Source of the DNA: Larix sibirica
Lineage: Eukaryota > Streptophyta > Pinopsida > Pinales > Pinaceae
Assembly: GCA_004151065.3 (NCBI GenBank)
Contig: NWUY0300015666.1
Location: forward strand, 59,001-83,529
DNA: 24,529 nucleotides
Reading direction: 5' to 3'
Shown: piece after piece, positions 17,994 through 24,529 of the stretch
How positions within the stretch are numbered: position 1 is the stretch's first letter
Layout: every line of letters starts with the position of its first letter
Notes under the pieces: generated by a model
Told to the model about the DNA's origin: nothing
The model's input: only the letters and a program-made list of their open reading frames with translations
Databases searched by the model: none
Position numbers and translations under genes: made by a program

Positions 17994-20900
17994 CCAAAAT
18001 TACCAGTTCGGGTTGTCCTTGAGCGTTCTAGCTTTGTGGCCTTTAAATCACGAGGCCTTTGCCTGGATTTGGCCATTGTACAGACCCTTGTTCGTCTATT
18101 CATCCGCCACCTTATTCCTTTGGCGTCGGACATGCATGAACCGAACGACCGAGGTGGTGAGCAGGAGACGTTGAAGCTGGTGCAGTCTGCACTCCCACTT
18201 CCAGTTCTAAGAAACCTTGGCGATGGCGGAATCCCGCTGGATGCGTCTTGCCATTGCAATCATAATCATGGAGTCCCCCTCCACTATCAATGGTAACCAT
18301 TTCTGCTGTATTGACCATTGCAATCCGCTGACTAGGCCTTCTAATTTAGCTGCATTGTTCGTTGTTTCGCCCATGTCTCCCCAGAAGATATTGAGCACTC
18401 TTCCTTCATCATTTCTTATTACTTCGCCAAATCCAGCCGGTCCAGTGTTCCCCTTCGCCACGCCATCAAAGTTAAGGTTAAAGGTACCAGTTGGTGGGTA
18501 TTGCCAAAAGTCGGGGCTTTGGTGCTGATCATTCCGCACACGCAATCTACCAATACTCACCGCTATGTTGAAAATACCCCATTCATTTAAGATTTGTCTC
18601 TACGCAATGTCTTCTTTCATTGCTTTTGGTGTCTAATGGTTAAGTTTGAGCGTTTCCTTCAGGTGTATTTCAACTATCGTCCAGACTGCCTCTATGTTCC
18701 ACTCCTTTCCCTCGAACGTTCGCCTGTTTCTCTCTTTCCACACCTCCCATACCACAAACCCCGAGAACAATTCCCACATTCTGTTAAGGAGCTCATTCTT
18801 AAAGGGCTGGGACAACCGAGTAGCCAGGGTGAGGTCTGGACGACACCTGACCCTTGCATTCTTTCTGAACCTTGCCTCCCCCTTGTCCCAGAGTGAGGAA
18901 GCCAGTGGGCATTTGTCCAACAAATGGTTGATGGTTTCAGTGTCTTTGTAACATAAACAACAATGAGATGGCCCGGTCATACCCCTTTTCAGAAGGTTTT
19001 CCCAGGTTAAGATGCGTTGGTTGATGAGAAGCCAGCTAAAGGTTGCGATTTTGGGCCAAAGGTTCCCACGCCACACCTTTCTCCATTCTCCCCCCGTGGC
19101 AACCTATGGAATTCCTCTAGCAGATTCATCGCCTCTGCGATGTTGAAGTTCCCAGTTTTGGTATATCCCCAACGGACTTTGTCCGGCCCGTCCACCTTTG
19201 GGATCTGACGAGTACAAAGTTCCTCGTAGAAATTTTCCAGGTTCTCCTCCGGAACGCAGGATTGCAACCAGTGTTTCGGCTTCCATTTTTTGAATTGCTG
19301 TTCTCCTTTCGTAGGCTCCCAGAAGTCTTGAACCCATTCCAGAGTATTGTATATCCTGTCTGTTTGCCATTCTGGGTGATTGTTGCCAAGCATCCCTAGG
19401 GAAAGAGGCAGAGGTTCCATCTCCTATTTCCCAGAAACTGTGCCTCTGGACTAATCCCATGTTCAATTGCGCAACTTTCCATATATGCGACCCCGGTATA
19501 TCTTTCTCGAACCTGATCAAGTTCTGCTTGGGCCACTGAGGTGCATACTTGCGGTGCCGTAACAAAGCCCAGGGTTCCTCTGTGTGCGTGGTCCACCGCC
19601 ACTAGATTTTTTCTCCCATTACCTTATTGACACACATCGGGTCGCGCAGTCCCAGGCCTCCTGCCGCTTTTGGAGTGCACAAGGTGTCCCATTTTACTAG
19701 TGCCCATTTCCGATGCTCTTGGGTTCCTCCCCATAGAAAATTCCTCTGTATGGTGCGGATTTGCTTAAGAACAACTTTTGGAGCGGCCAACACCGAGAAG
19801 AGGTAGATGGGCATTTTGCTTGAAGCACCGATTTGACTAGAATAAGACAGCTTGGAAAATTAAGGGCTCTATAAGTCCAAAGTTCCAGCTTTCTCTTAAG
19901 CTTGTCCAGTAGATCCTTCCAAGAGATTTGGCGGATCGTAGAGTAAGCTAGGGGGGCGCCCAAGTATTTGGAAATGAGTTGTCCTTCTGTGAATTCCAAG
20001 ATACGAAGGATGTTCCTGCGAGTGATATTCGGAGTGTTGAAAAAATAAACTTGGGATTTATCTTTGTTGATTTCCAGTCTGCTAGCTTTTAGAAAAGTAT
20101 CAAGGACTCTTTTGATGCCTTTGGCTTCCTGGACAGAAGAGGGGCCCATCAACATAGTGTCGTCGACAAATTGTTGATGGGTTTGAGGATCCATTCCTGC
20201 ACTAAGGGTAAGACCTCAGATGTAGTTGCTTCATTGCATGGCTTTGAGCATTCTACTAAGCCCTTCAACAATGATGATGAACATGAACGGAGATAAAGGG
20301 TCGCTTGACGAATCTCGCGTGAGGCAGAGAAAGGTTGCGAAGGTGTTCCATTTACCAGATTTGAGAAAAATGTCGAGGAGACTAGGCTCATCACCCCATT
20401 CTATCCATTGCTCATTAAAGCCAAAGGTTGTCCTTAGCATTTCTGCTAGGAAAGTCCAATTGAGTTTGTCATAGGCTTTGGATAAATCAAGTTTAAGTAG
20501 CATACCTGAAAACTTGTCAGTCTTCAGGAAGTGGATAGTTTCATGAACCAGGATTGTCCCGTCTAGAATTTGCCGTCCTTCGACAAAGCCTGCTTGCTCA
20601 GGTGGAATTAGCATAGGGAGTAGTGGATGAAGTCGATTTGCAATGACCTTTGTTATAATTTTGTAGATGACATTACAAAGGGCAATAGGTCTGAATTTGC
20701 CTGGGTCTTCCGTGCCTGTTTCCTTTGGAATGAGTATCAGGAAAGTGGCATTGAGGGCTTCAGAATGCTTCCAGTGCATCTTGAATCTTCGACTAACTCC
20801 AACACTTCCTCTTTCAACCAGTCCCAGCATGTGTGGAAGAAATTATTGGTGAACCCATCTGGTCTTGGGGCTTTATCCACTGCCATCTGCTTGACGACCT

Positions 20901-22257
20901 CATCCAATTCTTCCATGTTTATTGGTTTCATTAGCATGGTGTTATGGCCAGCCGTAATCACCATCAAGATGTGCTGAAGAACTTTATTCCTTGCGGCTCT
21001 ACGGTTGATGTTAGGTTCCTCCAAGAGTTCTGCAAAGAAGTCGTTCAGGGTCTGCTCTATCTCCGTTTGTGTTTCTGCATAGTTGCCGTCTGTTTTCTTC
21101 AGACGAACCACCCTATTCCCCTGTCGATGCTGAATGGTAGCTTTGTGGAAGAACTTTTAATTACGCTCACCTTCTTTCAACCATTGATTCCTGGATTTTT
21201 GTCTCTAGAGAATCTCTTCCTGCTGGTCCTTGAGGTTGAGTTCTTTTAAAAGGTTTTGTTCTTGCTCCACGAGCTCCGTAGAGTAACCCTGGGACATTGC
21301 TGCATGCTGCACCTCTTTCATATTTTGGTCTAACTGTTTTTTCCTTTGGAAGATGTTCCCAAAGGTTTCCGAGTTCCAATGCTTGATTTTGCCTTTTAGG
21401 TACTTAAGTTTTTGTTGAAATTGGTACATCAGTGTTCCCTGGATAAGAGTCGAGTCCTGCCACCACTAACGAAGTTGTTTCGGGAAGTTCGGATGGAGGA
21501 GCCATAATTGCTCAAATTGAAAAGGTCTTCGGAGGTTCTCCCCTATCCTTTTCCATTCCAAGCTGATCGACCAGTGGTCAGATCCAGTAGAGGGGAGTAC
21601 CACGGCAACCAACTCCCCCCCACCCATCATGATCGATTCTGAAACTAAAAATCGGTCTAACCGAAAAGCTATACTTCTATCCCTAGCTCTTTTGTTGTTC
21701 CAAGTGAAGGTACTATTGGAAGTTCTGACATCAATCAATTCCAGTGCCTCTATTACTTCATTAAACTGTTCACTGATGGGGTTTAAGCAGCGAATTCCTC
21801 CTCTCTTCTCCTTAAGGTTTCAGATCAAGTTGAAGTCTCCTCCCATGATCCATGGACGCGAATCGACCACCTCCTTTAAGTTAAGCAGTGATTCCAAGAA
21901 GGGGGTCTTATGGTTAGCTGTTGAAGGCCCATAAACATTCGACAGGAAGCCTCGATTTCTCATTCCTATCACATTGAAGGAAGCCGATAGGATAAACTTG
22001 GAGGCCATACAGCCAGATAGACTTACCTCCCTGGGGTTCCAAAGAATGCTAAGCCCCCTAGCCTCTCCCGTAGCGTCAATTGCTATGACCTTACATTCTT
22101 TCCAGGTTTGCTTTCCAAAGAATTGGAGGTCCGCTTCCGAACATTTGGTTTCTTGAAAGAAAACTGTGGATGGCCTTTCAATCTCTATCTTTCGTCTCAG
22201 GAGACGGGTCTTCAGAGGGCTATTACAGCCTCTAATATTCCAGGATATAATCCACAT
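17412..22257 (-). pseudogene. LINE-3 ORF2 polyprotein: endonuclease, RT, zinc-binding domain, RNase H, C-terminal extension
   Basis: The start MWIISWNIRGC at 22257 is the usual L1 ORF2 start. The apurinic-type endonuclease shows SWNIRG, FFQETK (about 22140), GGDFN (about 21827), STFTWNN and GSDHWSISL. The RT has KFRPIALCNVIYKIITK, motif A KLDLSKAYD (Asp at 20488), a disturbed motif B and motif C FVDD (20170-20159). The zinc-binding domain has CCLCYKDTETINHLLDKC (18962-18909). RNase H has NFDGVAKG, TTNNAAKLEGL with the catalytic Glu replaced by Lys (codon 18347-18345), VEGDS and NKVADE. The same frame, broken by four stops, continues into a 193-codon open tail ending at 17412. The frame changes near 20830, 20394, 20310, 19815, 19420 and 19075, and there are stops near 21820, 21466 and 21205. 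Confidence 0.88.
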
Positions 22258-22258
22258 C

Positions 22259-24397
22259 TTATAACTGTTTGGGGGAGGAGGAAGCTAGTGCCGCGTAAAT
22301 GGTCGGATATTGGCCCGAGGCTACCAGCTTTGCCCCAACCATTTGGATTCTTTGTATGTTACTGTGCCTTCCTCGTTTCTCCCCTCGGCCTTTCTTTTTC
22401 CCTTCATTTTCTTTATGGGATTTCGGAGCTGTGCCCAGGTACTTTATGGGTTTAGTCTTAATGATAGCTTTCTCTAACAGAGAAACCTATTGTCGGGGAA
22501 TGGAATCCTGAACATTGTCTGTACATGCCGCCTCCAGACCTTTCCAGGTCAAGTTCTCCCAATTCCATCTCCTCACCTTCCTCCCCATGCATGGCTACAT
22601 CCTCCACCTCTGTTGCTTTCTCTGCATCCTGGATGGGGTTATCCAATGTGGGGGTGGGCTCTTTGTCTGACGTTTCTTTGGGTTGTCCTTCCTCCATGAC
22701 CGCATTCTCCTCTGCTGGTTGCAAGACTTCAAACCGATTGTGCGTTTGAGCTTTCTTGTGAATCTCTGGCCCGACTCCTCGCTTGGCTGAACGCTTCTTG
22801 TTCATGACTTTGGTGAAACCTTTCGAGTCTTTTCCTGCCGAATTAGAGGTAGCTCCAGGCTGTTTACTTAGCAGACATTCGTGGAAAAGATGTCCATCTC
22901 ATGACATCGTTGACAATGAAATGGGATCTGCTCATAGTCAATCGTCTGGAACCAATCCTCATCCTCCCAGGTGAGTTCAATCCCTTCCGACAGATCTTCA
23001 TCCCTTACTGCGCCTTCCTTGTTTCTCCCCTCGGCCTTTTTTTTTCCCTTCATTTTCTTTATGGGATTTCGGAGCTGTGCCAAGGTACTTGATGGGTTTA
23101 GTCTTAATAATAGTTTTCTCTAACAGAGAAACCTGTTGCGGGGGAATGGAATCCGGAACATTGTCTATACATGCCGCCTCCAGACCTTCCAGGTCAAGTT
23201 CTCCGAATTCCATCTCCTCACCTTCCTCCCCATGCATGGCTACATCCTCCACCTCTACTGCTTTCTCTGCGTCCTGGATGGGGTTATCCAATGTGGGGGT
23301 GGGCTCTTTGTCCGACGTTTCTTTGGGTTGTCCTTCCTCCATGACCGCATTCTCCTCTGCTGGTTGCAAGACTTCAAACCGATTGTGCTTCTGAGCGTTC
23401 TTGTGAAGCTCTGGCCCGACTCCTCGGTTGGCTGGATGCTTCTTGTTTGCCACTTTGGTGAAACCTTCCGAGTCTTTTCTTGCCGAATTAGAGGTAGGTC
23501 AGGGTTGTTTATTTAGCAGATAATCGTGGAAAAGATGTCCATGCTCATGACATCGTTGACAACGAAATGGGATCTGCTCATAGTCAATCGCCTGGAACTA
23601 GTCCTCATCCTCCCAGGTGAGTTCAATCCCTTCCGACAGATCTTGAGAGATGTCCATATAAAGACATATACGGGCATACGAGGTGTACCTCATCTTCTTT
23701 GTTTGCTCGGATACCTTAATGAACACTCCCAGGGTGTTGCCTATGTCAGTAAGGATTTCCTCCTTCCAGTATTCTAAAGGTATTGAATATAGGTGAAGCC
23801 AAACAGGGGCGATCGTCAGATTTTCTTTATCATGGTTGAAGCGTTCTTTCCAGGGATGTAAGTACATCCCTGCAGAATTAAAGAAATACGACCCATTATC
23901 AAAGATGCAAGTGCGATCTGACTCATTGAAGAAGATTATCGTGAAGAACCCTTTGGCCCCAAGTTGAAGGTCATAATGGCCCTGTGGTTTCCAAGTTGTA
24001 TTNAATCCACCAGACTAAAGCCTTTTCTGCTGGCCAAATTCCAACAAATTTACCGATAAGCACATGATATTTCATATACTGAATGTTATCCTTGACTCTT
24101 TCTGAGCTGATCTGAAGCTTTCGTACCTTTTTAGCTTTCGACATGCACTGCCCTTGTTTTCTGGTTTCTTCCACTGCCTGAGCCGATTTGCTGGCTCCGC
24201 TTGTCCCTTCTCCTCCCGTTCCCAAATGGAGGTCAACTTCTAGCCCCTTGTCTACTTCTTTTCCTTTGTCATTAGTCCGGGGAGGGGCTAGAAGCCCCCC
24301 CGCCCATGGCTTTGCTCATGCCCACTTCACTCTCCGTATTCTGAGGAGGCTCTTCAGACAACCCGCCCTGCAATTGGAACCTGACAAAAGCTGTCAT
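22259..24397 (-). pseudogene. LINE-3 ORF1: DUF4283-like region, zinc knuckle, duplicated linker
   Basis: The likely start is MTAFVRFQLQGGLSEEPPQN at 24397. A seven-G tract near 24296-24302 shifts the frame, which then runs DKGKEVDKGLEVDLHLGTGG. The DUF4283-like part (about 24100-23660) includes GKFVGIWPAEKALVWWI, an ambiguous base at 24003, FNESDRTCIFDNGSYF, and APVWLHLYSIPLEYW with IGNTLGVFIKV. A CX2CX4HX4C knuckle at 23561-23520 (CQRCHEHGHLFHDY) has lost its last Cys to Tyr. An acidic linker follows, then a second copy of knuckle plus linker from the 646-bp duplication. Stop TAA lies at 22261-22259. The protein would bind element RNA; that is family knowledge. Confidence 0.8.
22359..23644 (-). 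repeat. 646-bp tandem duplication inside LINE-3 ORF1
   Basis: 22359-22998 and 23005-23644 are near-identical direct copies (offset 645-646) separated by six bases at the junction. Each has the zinc knuckle, the linker with FEVLQPAEENAVMEEGQPKE and the acidic stretch AMHGEEGEEME. The lower-coordinate copy has lost one base in its knuckle (22875-22915) but keeps the last Cys codon. The higher-coordinate copy keeps the frame but has Tyr there. Confidence 0.92.
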
Positions 24398-24529
24398 AAC
24401 CTATAAACCCTAGTTCACCATAGTTCCTCCCGCCTTCATCGCCGCCCCAACCTCTGTAGTCATTCCATCAGATCTATGCTTGCATTGGCTACAATAATGG
24501 AATGGAAGGTACAACAGATGGACGTAATG
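24398..24529 (-). other. Probable 5' leader of LINE-3 or flanking DNA
   Basis: GC-rich near ORF1, then mixed. It contains a short inverted repeat CATTCCAT / ATGGAATG. No target-site duplication matching the 17075-17094 flank was seen, so the element's 5' end cannot be placed. Confidence 0.35.

Larger units (their letters stand above)
17095..24529 (-). mobile_element. Long L1-type LINE (LINE-3)
   Basis: The longest and best preserved LINE in the window, on the minus strand. It runs from at least the ORF1 start (24397) through ORF2 to a poly(A) tail seen as T10 at 17095-17104. ORF1 ends TAA and ORF2 starts ATG one base later (TAAgATG, 22261-22255). It is GC-richer than the left half of the window and its domains are nearly complete, which suggests a younger insertion than LINE-1 and LINE-2. 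Even so, many stops and frameshifts make it inactive. No target-site duplication is seen, because the 5' end is at or beyond the window edge. Confidence 0.88.

Noticed and set aside
18036-18528. Plus-strand open frames across the LINE-3 RNase H and zinc-binding regions
   Set aside because: They are antisense shadows. All recognised motifs lie on the minus strand.
22490-23516. Repeated plus-strand frames rich in Ser and Pro
   Set aside because: They are the antisense of the duplicated ORF1 linker, whose acidic, Glu-rich coding strand is the minus strand.
1-24529. CRISPR arrays, bacterial operons, rRNA genes or an endogenous virus
   Set aside because: No regularly spaced repeats, no Shine-Dalgarno-linked gene runs, no rRNA-like sequence and no viral capsid or movement-protein motifs were seen on either strand.

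Overview
The window looks like nuclear DNA from a seed plant with a large, repeat-filled genome, most likely a gymnosperm. That is an inference from three things: plant-type non-LTR retrotransposons with DUF4283-like ORF1 proteins, a plant-type magnesium-dependent phosphatase exon, and long AT-rich stretches between isolated exons. No prokaryotic operons, CRISPR arrays, intact tRNA genes or rRNA genes are visible. Almost everything recognisable is mobile-element debris. Two isolated host exons, both on the plus strand, are the only candidate cellular genes.

Layout. 1-950 is AT-rich intergenic DNA. 961-5342 holds an L1-type LINE on the minus strand (LINE-1 below). It has a poly-T at its 3' end, an ORF1 with a DUF4283-like region and zinc knuckle, and a large internal deletion that joins ORF1 to the thumb of the reverse transcriptase. 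About 6960-8600 is a second, more decayed L1-type LINE, also minus strand (LINE-2). 9432-9541 is exon 1 of an MDP1-like HAD phosphatase, followed by a canonical GT donor. Its apparent first intron holds a 53-bp tandem duplication, a tRNA-derived SINE with a perfect 14-bp target-site duplication, and a probable hAT-type DNA transposon (10214-11340) with 17-bp inverted termini and 8-bp flanking repeats. A 763-base gap lies inside the transposon.

12153-13086 is the 5' part of a Ty1/Copia element: LTR, primer-binding site and the start of gag. It is cut off by a LINE 3' end with a GATAA/TTATC tail. 13408-13602 is the terminal coding exon of a small membrane protein gene. 14.6-16.5 kb contains a SINE, a Copia-like LTR, a reverse-transcriptase fragment of a different LINE lineage, and a second TTATC-tailed LINE 3' end.

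17095 to the right edge is a long, GC-richer L1-type LINE on the minus strand (LINE-3). ORF2 has endonuclease, reverse transcriptase, zinc-binding domain and RNase H, plus a coiled-coil-like tail of about 190 residues after RNase H. ORF1 contains a 646-bp tandem duplication that doubles its zinc knuckle and linker. All LINE pieces lie on the minus strand, opposite to both host exons. None of the LINE copies is intact: nonsense codons and frameshifts are scattered through all of them. I found no convincing new cellular system. The most distinctive observations are the LINE-3 ORF1 duplication and C-terminal extension, the hAT-like element spanning the gap, and the orphan MDP1 exon.
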